This document shows, piece by piece, positions 1 to 5,680 of a stretch of 11,418 nucleotides of DNA. Position 1 is the stretch's first letter, and every line of letters starts with the position of its first letter. The notes under the pieces were generated by a model, which was not told where the DNA came from, did no database searches, and saw only the letters and a program-made list of their open reading frames with translations. Source of the DNA: Gammaproteobacteria bacterium (lineage in GTDB: Bacteria; Pseudomonadota; Gammaproteobacteria; Pseudomonadales; Oleiphilaceae). The translations under genes and the position numbers were made by a program. The DNA is taken from the NCBI GenBank assembly GCA_029268325.1, contig JAJUGC010000029.1, positions 1 through 11,418 on the forward strand, in the 5' to 3' direction.

Positions 1-447
1 GTAGAGGTGCTCACGGGAGAGGCCGTGGGTGCCCGGCGTCTGGATCGCCTGAAAGCCAGCCTGCACGCCGGTCTGGTCTGTGCCCTCGGTGGTGCTTTGC
101 TGTTCTGCCTCCTGTTCTGGAGTGCCGGCCCTGCCATTATCCGGATGCTGACCGACCTGCCCCAAACCCGGGAGCTGGCCTTGGTCTACCTGCCTTGGCT
201 GATTGCCATGCCCTTGCTGGCGGTGTGGAGCTATCTGTGGGATGGAGTCTTTATCGGGGCCACCCAGGTGCGGGCCATGCAGAACAGCATGCTGCTGGCG
301 GCTGGCGTGTTCCTGTTGCTTTGGTGGGCCACCCGGCCCTTGGGCAACCATGGACTCTGGCTTTCCCTGTGCGTCTTCATGCTGATCAGAGGCCTCTCCT
401 TGGGCTGGCTGGCCCTGCACAATACCCGTCAGCAACGCTGGTTCTAA
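1..447 (+). CDS. dinF: MATE family efflux transporter DinF, C-terminal part (5' truncated by window)
   Basis: This is the last 148 residues of an integral membrane transporter of the MATE (multidrug and toxin extrusion) superfamily, DinF branch. The frame is open from base 1, so the true start lies outside the window. The visible part begins EVLTGEAVGAR, the conserved loop of DinF-like proteins. It then shows four hydrophobic helices, roughly at window residues 23-50, 60-88, 94-112 and 117-138. The segment LWDGVFIGAT followed by MQNSML, and the short end closing in WF, closely resemble what I recall of E. coli DinF. The family uses ion gradients to export toxic compounds across the inner membrane; DinF has been linked to protection from oxidative and bile-salt stress. 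Nothing in the fragment gives the substrate. A probable terminator follows 36 bases after the stop. Family call is firm; the exact orthologue is less so. Confidence 0.9.
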   Translation, partial: VEVLTGEAVGARRLDRLKASLHAGLVCALGGALLFCLLFWSAGPAIIRMLTDLPQTRELALVYLPWLIAMPLLAVWSYLWDGVFIGATQVRAMQNSMLLAAGVFLLLWWATRPLGNHGLWLSLCVFMLIRGLSLGWLALHNTRQQRWF

Positions 448-482
448 AAACCGCAAAAGCCCGCATGGCGTAGCCGTTTATG

Positions 483-516
483 AAAGCGCACACTTACATA
501 CCGGGCGCTTTTATTA
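483..516 (+). terminator. probable rho-independent terminator after dinF
   Basis: A perfect 7-bp stem, AAAGCGC (483-489) with GCGCTTT (505-511), encloses a 15-base loop. The run CTTTTATTA follows on the plus strand. The stem is modest and the T tract is broken by an A, so efficiency is uncertain. Its position just after the dinF stop fits termination of that gene. Confidence 0.5.
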
Positions 517-548
517 CGGAATCCTCATGTTGATTTTAGAATTGTCGA

Positions 549-558
549 CTACACTGAA
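549..558 (+). promoter_or_regulatory. candidate sigma-S-type promoter -10 for the 618-1268 gene
   Basis: CTACACT at 549-555 matches the sigma-S extended -10 pattern CTAYRCT, followed by GAAA. No good -35 lies at the usual distance: TTGATT at 530-535 is only 14 bases from the TACACT hexamer. That is more tolerable for sigma-S than for sigma-70. The implied start near 562 would leave a leader of about 55 bases containing a purine-rich AGGAG (563-567) with no start codon after it. Based on pattern only. Confidence 0.3.
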
Positions 559-617
559 AACGAGGAGAGAGAACTTCTTTTAGACCTCTTGCAGCCATCT
601 ATATAACGAGAACGACG

Positions 618-1268
618 ATGAGACTCGAAGCAGTACACGAGATCATCAACCAGGCGAAAGCTGTCGAATTCAGGTCGCGCTATTTACAGCGGACACTCAC
701 GACCCAATCCTGGCAGCTGCCGGAACTGATCAGCGTTGATGCGGATCCGGCTGCGCCACAGTTGTTGAATTTCATAATCGACTATATCGAACTGGCACCG
801 CAGACTTTGGCCTGCATTGCCAATTCCGCCAAACGCGTGGGACTGGATTACCTGTTCCAGCCCTTCCTGCAGACGGCCATGGACTACTTCATGCGTCCGG
901 CCATTATCCTCAACTTCAATACGGGCCTGGACGGATTGATGATCCGGGCTTACCAATGCCACCGGCTCATCGAAGAGCTGTATGAGAATAATCGCAGCCT
1001 GCGCAACTCCAAGATCTGCGAACTGGAAAGCACCCAGGCCAACCTGCTGGTGCATCACCTGATCGGCGAGCCCTTTGCCAACGAGATCGACGAATCCGTG
1101 ATCTACACCATGAGCAAGCTGGTGCGTATGCCGGAGTACTACAACCTGGATCTGGCCCACTACATCGAAAGCGCCTGGGGCCATGATTGGCAACAGCTGA
1201 GCCAGCGCTGGCAGCGCCTGCTGGCCAAACACCAGATTCACTTCAATCTGTATCTGCGGTTGGTCTAG
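618..1268 (+). CDS. unrecognised 216-residue soluble helical protein
   Basis: I do not recognise this protein. It has no signal peptide or membrane segment and reads as mostly alpha-helical, with many amphipathic stretches rich in L, I, Q and E. Residues 45-95 (AAPQLLNFIIDYIELAPQTLACIANSAKR onward) look like a helical bundle. There is a central HRLIEELYENNRSLRN segment (115-130) and an LVHHLIGE segment (144-151). The C-terminal third is rich in W, Y and H (EYYNLDLAHYIESAWGHDW, 173-191). Cysteines at 66, 114 and 134 are scattered and form no zinc-finger pattern. The ATG at 618 is preceded by a weak CGAG seven bases away. The antisense reading is also open but has shadow-like composition. It stands alone between the dinF terminator and a convergent gap, so it is probably monocistronic. 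Certain as a gene, unknown in function. Confidence 0.85.
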   Translation: MRLEAVHEIINQAKAVEFRSRYLQRTLTTQSWQLPELISVDADPAAPQLLNFIIDYIELAPQTLACIANSAKRVGLDYLFQPFLQTAMDYFMRPAIILNFNTGLDGLMIRAYQCHRLIEELYENNRSLRNSKICELESTQANLLVHHLIGEPFANEIDESVIYTMSKLVRMPEYYNLDLAHYIESAWGHDWQQLSQRWQRLLAKHQIHFNLYLRLV

Positions 1269-1332
1269 AGATACCACGCGGCAGCCCAAAATGTGCCTGA
1301 ATCCGGAGATTCTGTATGGCCCTGCACCTTTC

Positions 1333-1358
1333 GGGCGGACACGCAGGTCCGCCCCTAC
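1333..1358 (-). repeat. REP-like hairpin unit A (GTAG head on the minus strand)
   Basis: Read on the minus strand, the unit is GTAG, then GGGCGGAC, a six-base loop CTGCGT, then GTCCGCCC. That is a perfect 8-bp stem with the GTAG tetranucleotide at its foot. REP sequences mobilised by RAYT (REP-associated tyrosine transposase) enzymes have this plan. It pairs with the inverted unit at 1407-1432 and lies in a convergent intergenic gap, a typical REP location. Confidence 0.6.
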
Positions 1359-1406
1359 GCATGGTGCGGACGGTTTGGTCTATGGTGCACGGTGGCAACA
1401 TTGTGT

Positions 1407-1432
1407 GTAGGGGCAGACCTATGTGTCTGCCC
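1407..1432 (+). repeat. REP-like hairpin unit B (GTAG head on the plus strand)
   Basis: GTAG (1407-1410) is followed by GGGCAGAC (1411-1418), loop CTATGT and GTCTGCCC (1425-1432). It matches unit A at 22 of 26 positions. Two of the four differences sit opposite each other in the stem (G-C in unit A, A-T in unit B) and so keep the pairing; the other two are in the loop. The heads of A and B face each other across 48 bases, as in a REPIN/BIME doublet. Confidence 0.6.
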
Positions 1433-1505
1433 TTGCGAGGCCTGAACCCAAGACGGAGTTAGGCGGGTCGGCAAATGCCTGAACGGACACACCGTTTCGC
1501 AGTGA

Positions 1506-1751
1506 TCAGGACGATTTCTTTTTCGGCGAGGGAAAGAAACGAATCGGCTGAACTTCAGGATCGGATTTACGCTCCTGGGTCACCCGGGTTTCCAGCTCCT
1601 TGACCCCTTCATCGACCACCATTTTTTCCTTGAAACCACAGCTCACACACTCCCGGAACTGCCCTTGTTCGTCCTGGAACATCACGATGCGATCCATCTC
1701 ACCACAACGGGGACAAACCGCTCCCGCGATAAAACGACGCTTGATTTGCAT
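1506..1751 (-). CDS. yheV: YheV family putative zinc ribbon protein
   Basis: This is an 81-residue cytosolic protein of the YheV (DUF2387) family, whose molecular role is not established. It begins MQIKRRFIAGAVCPRCG, close to the start of E. coli YheV. The cysteine pairs C13-C16 and C35-C38 form a four-Cys zinc ribbon with an 18-residue knuckle gap. The tail (residues 55-81) is charged and ends in a lysine/serine-rich stretch (PSPKKKSS), longer than I recall for E. coli YheV. The frame stays open upstream to 1898, but that extension overlaps the end of prlC and has no family resemblance; the ATG at 1751 has a GGGTGG-type site just ahead. It follows prlC by 73 bases on the same strand and is probably co-transcribed. 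A role in RNA or protein binding is only an inference from the fold. Confidence 0.87.
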   Translation of the reverse strand: MQIKRRFIAGAVCPRCGEMDRIVMFQDEQGQFRECVSCGFKEKMVVDEGVKELETRVTQERKSDPEVQPIRFFPSPKKKSS

Positions 1752-1824
1752 GATTGAACCACCCAAGCCCGAGGCTTTCGTTAAATAACAAGTCACTCCA
1801 GGTGACAGATCGCTACGCCAGGGC

Positions 1825-3867
1825 TCAGGCCGCATCCAGCATGCCGGACTGCCGTAACAGGGCATCCACCCGCGGTTCACGGCCACGGAACTCCACAAAC
1901 AGCGTCATGGGTTCCTCGGAGCCACCCCGCTCCAGCACGGTCTTACGGAAATCCTCACCGGCACGGGCACTGAATACACCTTCTTCCTCAAAGCGGGAGA
2001 AGGCATCTGCCGCCAGCACTTCCGCCCATTTGTAGCTGTAATAGCCGGCTGCATAACCACCCGCGAAAATATGGCTGAAACTATTCTGAAAGCGGTTAAA
2101 GGCCGGTGCCTGGATCACGGCGACCTTGCTGCGCACATCATCCAGCAGCGCCTGCACATCCATCGGCTGGCCGCTACGGTACTCCGCATGGAGGCGGAAG
2201 TCGAACAATGCAAACTCCAGCTGGCGCACCATCTGCATGCCCGCCTGGAAGTTCTTTGCCGCCAACAGCTTGTCGAGCATGGCCTGGGGCAGGGGCTCGC
2301 CAGTTTGATAGTGGCGTGAAATCAGGGCAATGGCCTCCGGCGCCCAGCACCAGTTCTCCATAAACTGGCTGGGCAGTTCCACCGCGTCCCAGGGCACACC
2401 GTTGATGCCCGATACCTGGCTGCAGTCCACCTTGGTCAGCATATGGTGCAGGCCATGGCCGAACTCATGGAACAGGGTGGTCACCTCGTCATGGGTCAGC
2501 AAGGCCGGCTGGTTGCCAATGGGCGGGTTAAAGTTACACACCAGATAGGCCACCGGCAGTTGCAGGCTGCCGTCGCTCAAGCGTCGGCGCACCCGGCAGT
2601 CGCCCATCCAGGCGCCGCCTTTCTTCTTCTCCCGGGCATAGAGGTCCGTATAGAAAGAGGCGACCTGCTCGCCGTTTTGGTACACCTCATAGTAGCGCAC
2701 GTCCGGATGCCAGAGTTCGGCCCGGTCCGAGGCCCGGATCTGCACCCCGAACAGGCGCTCGGCCACCTGGAACATGCCGCTCACCACCTGATCCACCGGG
2801 AACCAGGGGCGCAACTCCTCCTGGGAGATGGCATAACGGTGTTCCCGCAGCTTTTCGCTGTAGTAACTGACGTCCCAGGACTGGAGGTCTTCCTGGCCAA
2901 ACTGCTCCCGGGCAAACCGGGTCAGCTCCTCGAACTCCCGCCGTGCCACGGGCACGGATTTGGCGGCCAGTTCGTTGAGGAAATCCAACACCTCGTCCTG
3001 ATCCTTGGCCATTTTGGTCACCAGGGAGTATTCGGCAAAGTTGGCAAAGCCCAGCAATTGCGCCAGCTCATGGCGCAGCTCCAGGATCTCGTCGATCAAG
3101 GCGCTGTTATCCAGCTCCGCACCGCCGGGACCTTCCGCGGAAGCGCGAGTGGTATAGGCCTGGTACATTTCCCGGCGCAGGTCTCGGTTATCGCAATAGG
3201 TCATCACCGCGTAATAGGACGGAAAATCCAGGGTCAACAGATAACCTTTCTGTCCCTTGCGCTCGGCTGCCTGGCGTGCCGCTGCCAGGGCACTGTCCGG
3301 CATGCCGGACAGCTCATTGGCGTCGATCACCAGCTTGCTCCAGGCATGGGTGGAATCCAGCACGTTCTCGGAGAACTTGCTGCTCAACTGGGACAGCCGT
3401 TGGGAAAGCTCTGCATAGCGGGCCTTCTTCTCCGCAGGTAGATCCACCCCTGCCAGGTGGAAATCCCGCAGGGTATTGTCGATCGACTTGCGCCGGGCCT
3501 GGTCGAGCTGATTGTATTCCTCACTGGCCGCGAGGCGCTTGAAGGCTTCGCACAACGCCACATTCTGGCCGATCTCGGTGCTGTACTCGGACAGCTTCGG
3601 CAGGCATTCGTTGTAGGCCTTGCGCAGCTCTTCGTTGTTCATCACGCTGTTGAGATGACTGACCGGCGACCAAGCCTTGCCGAGCCGGTCTTCCAGATCA
3701 TCCATCTGCTGGGCAAGGGAGTCCCAACTGACCTGATCCTGCTTCACCAGTTCCGCAATCCGTGCTCGGTTTTCTGCCAGGATCTGGTCGATGGCGGGCA
3801 CCACATGCTCGGGCTTGATGGAATGGAACGGGGGCAGGAGATCGTCTTGCAGTAGAGGATTCGTCAT
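1825..3867 (-). CDS. prlC: oligopeptidase A (M3 family zinc metallopeptidase)
   Basis: This cytosolic zinc endopeptidase degrades short peptides, including released signal peptides, downstream of larger proteases. At 680 residues it has the normal full length for PrlC/OpdA. The M3 signature HEFGH gives zinc ligands H467 and H471 and catalytic E468. E497 in VELPSQFMENW is the expected third ligand. The C-terminal FAGGYAAGYYSYKWAEV segment (about 601-617) carries the conserved tyrosine-rich loop that supports the substrate. The N-terminal helical part (about 1-260) is the lid domain. The ATG at 3867 lies behind TTAAGG about ten bases upstream, and the N-terminus (NPLLQDDLLPPFHSIKPEHVVPAI) aligns with the family start. 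yheV lies downstream on the same strand; a carbonic anhydrase gene diverges upstream. M3 Dcp-type carboxypeptidases are related, but the overall pattern is PrlC. Confidence 0.97.
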   Translation of the reverse strand: MTNPLLQDDLLPPFHSIKPEHVVPAIDQILAENRARIAELVKQDQVSWDSLAQQMDDLEDRLGKAWSPVSHLNSVMNNEELRKAYNECLPKLSEYSTEIGQNVALCEAFKRLAASEEYNQLDQARRKSIDNTLRDFHLAGVDLPAEKKARYAELSQRLSQLSSKFSENVLDSTHAWSKLVIDANELSGMPDSALAAARQAAERKGQKGYLLTLDFPSYYAVMTYCDNRDLRREMYQAYTTRASAEGPGGAELDNSALIDEILELRHELAQLLGFANFAEYSLVTKMAKDQDEVLDFLNELAAKSVPVARREFEELTRFAREQFGQEDLQSWDVSYYSEKLREHRYAISQEELRPWFPVDQVVSGMFQVAERLFGVQIRASDRAELWHPDVRYYEVYQNGEQVASFYTDLYAREKKKGGAWMGDCRVRRRLSDGSLQLPVAYLVCNFNPPIGNQPALLTHDEVTTLFHEFGHGLHHMLTKVDCSQVSGINGVPWDAVELPSQFMENWCWAPEAIALISRHYQTGEPLPQAMLDKLLAAKNFQAGMQMVRQLEFALFDFRLHAEYRSGQPMDVQALLDDVRSKVAVIQAPAFNRFQNSFSHIFAGGYAAGYYSYKWAEVLAADAFSRFEEEGVFSARAGEDFRKTVLERGGSEEPMTLFVEFRGREPRVDALLRQSGMLDAA

Positions 3868-4064
3868 GGAACGCAGCCTTAAGGTTATACGGTTATTCCC
3901 TCAATATTGGGAATCAAAACCAGAAAAGCAAGCACCGCCTCAACGGCAAGCCCAAGTTGGATGTGCAACAGAGGTAGGCGCTATCCAAAGGCAAACCTGC
4001 CAAAGCCAAACTTGGTGGGCCCCGGCCCGATGCAGTATGCTCAAAGGCCCTGGAGGAGATCCCT
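3868..4064. promoter_or_regulatory. divergent control region between prlC and the carbonic anhydrase gene
   Basis: This 197-base gap must hold the promoters for both directions. It contains an inverted repeat, ATTCCC (3895-3900) and GGGAAT (3909-3914) around an eight-base AT-rich core. It also has a direct repeat, CCAAAGGCAAAC (3985-3996) and CCAAAGCCAAAC (4000-4011), with a period of 15. Both could be regulator sites, but neither matches a motif I can name. I see no strong -35/-10 pair for prlC: TATAAC on the minus strand (3889-3884) is too close to the start codon. Confidence 0.4.
4012..4041 (+). promoter_or_regulatory. candidate sigma-70 promoter of the carbonic anhydrase gene
   Basis: TTGGTG (4012-4017) and TATGCT (4036-4041) are 18 bases apart. 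This predicts a start near 4048 and a very short leader before the strong GGAGGAG ribosome binding site at 4052-4058. The -35 is poor (three of six bases), so this is tentative. Confidence 0.33.
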
Positions 4065-4622
4065 GTGAATCTGAGAAGCTATCAAGGTATGGCGCCCAAG
4101 CTGGGGGCGCGGGTATTTGTCGACCCCACCGCTTTGGTGCTGGGCGATGTGGAGTTGGGCGACGATTGTTCCGTCTGGCCAATGGCGGTCATCCGGGCCG
4201 ACATGCACCGTATCCGCATCGGTCAGCGGTGCAGCATTCAAGACGGCAGTGTGCTGCACATCACCCACGCCGGCCCCTATAATCCCGAGGGTTTTCCCCT
4301 GATCATGGGCGACGATGTCACCGTTGGTCATAAAGCGGTGCTGCACGGCTGCCAATTGCAGGACCGGATCCTGGTGGGCATGGGTGCGATCGTCATGGAT
4401 GGCGTGGTGGTGGAATCCGAGGTGATTATCGCCGCCGGGGCTTTGGTGCCGCCCGGCAAACGCCTGGAGCGCGGCTATCTTTACGCGGGTTCACCGGCGC
4501 GCCAGGTACGTCCGTTAACGGACAAGGAACGCAGCTTCTTCACCTATACGGCGGCCAACTATGTAAAACTCAAGGATATTCACCGTCAGGAACTGTCCGA
4601 GCAAACCACTTCCGATCCCTGA
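4065..4622 (+). CDS. gamma carbonic anhydrase family protein (YrdA-like)
   Basis: This 185-residue left-handed beta-helix protein belongs to the gamma carbonic anhydrase family, whose members form trimers with zinc or iron at subunit interfaces. Hexapeptide-type repeats run from about residue 14 to 130 (VFVDPTALVLGDVELGDDCSV and onward). The expected metal ligands are present: H65 in GSVLH, H89 in VTVGHK and H94 in VLHG. R44 and D46 in VIRAD and Q59-D60 in IQDG are also conserved. The helical tail ends AGSPARQVRPLTDKE. The arrangement resembles E. coli YrdA, for which carbonic anhydrase activity is weak or unproven, so hydration of CO2 is possible but not shown. The start is a GTG at 4065, chosen because GGAGGAG lies seven bases ahead and the N-terminus fits the family. 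It is divergent from prlC. Confidence 0.93.
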   Translation: MNLRSYQGMAPKLGARVFVDPTALVLGDVELGDDCSVWPMAVIRADMHRIRIGQRCSIQDGSVLHITHAGPYNPEGFPLIMGDDVTVGHKAVLHGCQLQDRILVGMGAIVMDGVVVESEVIIAAGALVPPGKRLERGYLYAGSPARQVRPLTDKERSFFTYTAANYVKLKDIHRQELSEQTTSDP

Positions 4623-4638
4623 ACCGATTTCCGAGAAA

Positions 4639-4670
4639 GCCCTTAGCTGGCAGCTAGGTCAGCCAAGGGC
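4639..4670 (-). terminator. hairpin in the convergent gap, probable terminator of the EF-hand gene
   Basis: CCCTTAGCTG (4640-4649) pairs with CAGCCAAGGG (4660-4669) with one A/C mismatch, plus an outer G-C pair. Read on the minus strand, the stem is followed by CTTTCT, a short T-rich run, so it suits the gene ending at 4688. On the plus strand no T tract follows, so termination of the carbonic anhydrase gene there is doubtful. An alternative small hairpin (TAGCT-GGC-AGCTA, 4644-4656) overlaps it. Confidence 0.45.
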
Positions 4671-4687
4671 GCTTCGCCTGATAGGTA

Positions 4688-4957
4688 TTACTGCTCTTCA
4701 GACTTCTTCTCTTCCTTTTTCTGGGATTTCCACTCTTCCAGTTCGTTCTGGCTCAGTACGCCATCCTGATCCTGGTCGATTTCGGCAAAAGCATCCAGAA
4801 TCTTCTGTTCCTGTTCCGCTTCACTCCGGCTGATGTTCTGGTCGCTGTCCTGGTCCAGCTGCTGGAATTTCTCCTGGGCACTTTGTCCATCATCCGCCGC
4901 AAATGCGGTACCTGCCGCCACCAACAAGGCGGCCATCAGCGTCTTTTTCAACATCAT
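4688..4957 (-). CDS. small exported EF-hand calcium-binding protein
   Basis: This 89-residue protein has a Sec signal peptide (KK followed by the hydrophobic LMAALLVAAG, with a likely cut after AFA at residue 20). It should therefore be periplasmic or secreted. The mature part carries two 12-residue EF-hand loops. Loop 1 is D35-x-D37-x-D39 ending at E46; it has Q instead of the usual G at loop position 6. Loop 2 is the canonical D61-x-D63-x-D65-G66 ending at E72. The last 17 residues are almost all K, E, S and Q and probably disordered. Two adjacent ATG codons (4957 and 4954) could start it; the first is chosen because AAGGAG lies seven bases ahead. The frame is open upstream to 5104, but that part does not look like protein. 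Calcium binding is well supported; the role (buffer, sensor or matrix protein) is unknown. Confidence 0.88.
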   Translation of the reverse strand: MMLKKTLMAALLVAAGTAFAADDGQSAQEKFQQLDQDSDQNISRSEAEQEQKILDAFAEIDQDQDGVLSQNELEEWKSQKKEEKKSEEQ

Positions 4958-5278
4958 AACCACACTCCTTCGTTTCCTGACTGAAAGATACCAGCTCCCA
5001 CACCAGCAGCATGGGCCTGGCCTGCACCTGAATCCCGACAAGAGGCTTTCAAGGCACAACGGAAACCAAACAGGGACTGTGCCAACCTTTCCCGCAGGCA
5101 GCACAGGCTTTGCAGCCGGTGGTACTTTCCAAGGGAAAGACTATGGAGCAGGGGACGGGGATGGTACTTGCTTACTCTATGAGATCCGCGGGGATTCAGG
5201 CGGGCTGGGAAGACAACAAAAGGCTCGGCAGACTTGTAGAAACTGCCGGTGACTTGCATATATTTCAAGTTAATGCCG
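4958..5278. other. gap of about 320 bases without a convincing gene
   Basis: This gap lies upstream of the EF-hand gene and must contain its promoter, but I find no clear -35/-10 pair on the minus strand. A small perfect palindrome, CTTTCC-AAG-GGAAAG, sits at 5125-5139. On the plus strand a 50-codon frame runs from ATG 5143 to TAG 5295 with AAGGGAAAG just ahead; its product matches nothing I know. Base composition is like the surroundings, with no sign of transfer. Confidence 0.5.
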
Positions 5279-5311
5279 AAGCCGTCTGCCTCTAGCGACA
5301 ACAGACGGCTT
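5279..5311 (-). terminator. strong hairpin, probable terminator of the aroE/PA4642-like transcript
   Basis: AAGCCGTCTG (5279-5288) and CAGACGGCTT (5302-5311) form a perfect 10-bp stem around a 13-base loop. It lies 30 bases past the stop of the last gene of the minus-strand run. The T tract is short on both strands (TTTCT on plus, TTCGGCATT on minus), so it may act as a bidirectional or partly rho-dependent end. Confidence 0.5.
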
Positions 5312-5340
5312 TCTGCGGCTAACTCAACCGGAGCGGGCTG

Positions 5341-5649
5341 TCAGAGTTCGGACGACAGCTTGGCGCCCGCGTCCCGCATGAGCTGGACAAAGGCCGTCGA
5401 CTGGGCATGCTGACTCACCCGGTCCAGGAAGGTATTGCCCTGCTGGTTGCGGGTATTGATATCGTAGCCCGCCTCTTTGTAGAAGCGCAGGAACCGTTCA
5501 AAGTGTTCCGGCAACATAGCTTCATAGGCTTTCAGCAAAATATGGTAATCCACTGGCGTGTCGTCGTAAGGACGCACATCCAGCCAGCTGCGAACGCGCT
5601 CGTCGCTCCATTCTTCATTCAAGGTCACGGGTTGCGTAGGTCCGGCCAC
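5341..5649 (-). CDS. PA4642-like protein of unknown function
   Basis: This 102-residue soluble protein resembles the small family named after Pseudomonas PA4642, judged from memory of the pattern DERVRSWLDV...DYHILLKAYEAM...FERFLRFYKEAGYDINTRN. The function of that family is not known. The second half (residues about 60-100) reads like one and a half ankyrin repeats: AGYDINTRNQQGNTFLDRVSQH then FVQLMRDAGAKLS. That suggests a short protein-binding helical hairpin fold. The start is a GTG at 5649, supported by CAGGAGAA nine bases ahead and by the lack of another good start before the conserved part. It lies 31 bases after aroE on the same strand and is the last gene of the run. No signal peptide or membrane segment is visible. 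Confidence 0.78.
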   Translation of the reverse strand: MAGPTQPVTLNEEWSDERVRSWLDVRPYDDTPVDYHILLKAYEAMLPEHFERFLRFYKEAGYDINTRNQQGNTFLDRVSQHAQSTAFVQLMRDAGAKLSSEL

Positions 5650-5680
5650 TGTCGTGTTCTCCTGTGGATGTCAAAAAATA

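Noticed and set aside
684..1289. 201-residue minus-strand frame opposite the 618-1268 gene
   Set aside because: Its composition (V, Q, A, G and H rich without pattern) is typical of an antisense shadow. The plus-strand reading has a natural protein composition and a sensible start.
1752..1898. N-terminal extension of yheV
   Set aside because: The extension would overlap the end of prlC and has no resemblance to YheV. MQIKRRFIAG matches the family start.
2443..3441. 332-residue plus-strand frame opposite prlC
   Set aside because: It lies wholly inside a full-length prlC with all catalytic motifs; it is an antisense shadow of a GC-rich gene.
3884..3889. TATAAC on the minus strand as the prlC -10
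   Set aside because: The implied start would fall within about ten bases of the prlC start codon, removing the ribosome binding site.
4958..5104. N-terminal extension of the EF-hand protein
   Set aside because: It would bury the signal peptide inside the protein and is C/W/G-rich, unlike the rest. A good AAGGAG site marks the ATG at 4957.
5234..5264. TTGTAG ... TATATT as a plus-strand promoter
   Set aside because: The spacing is 19 bases and the terminator hairpin begins 15 bases after it, leaving nothing to transcribe.
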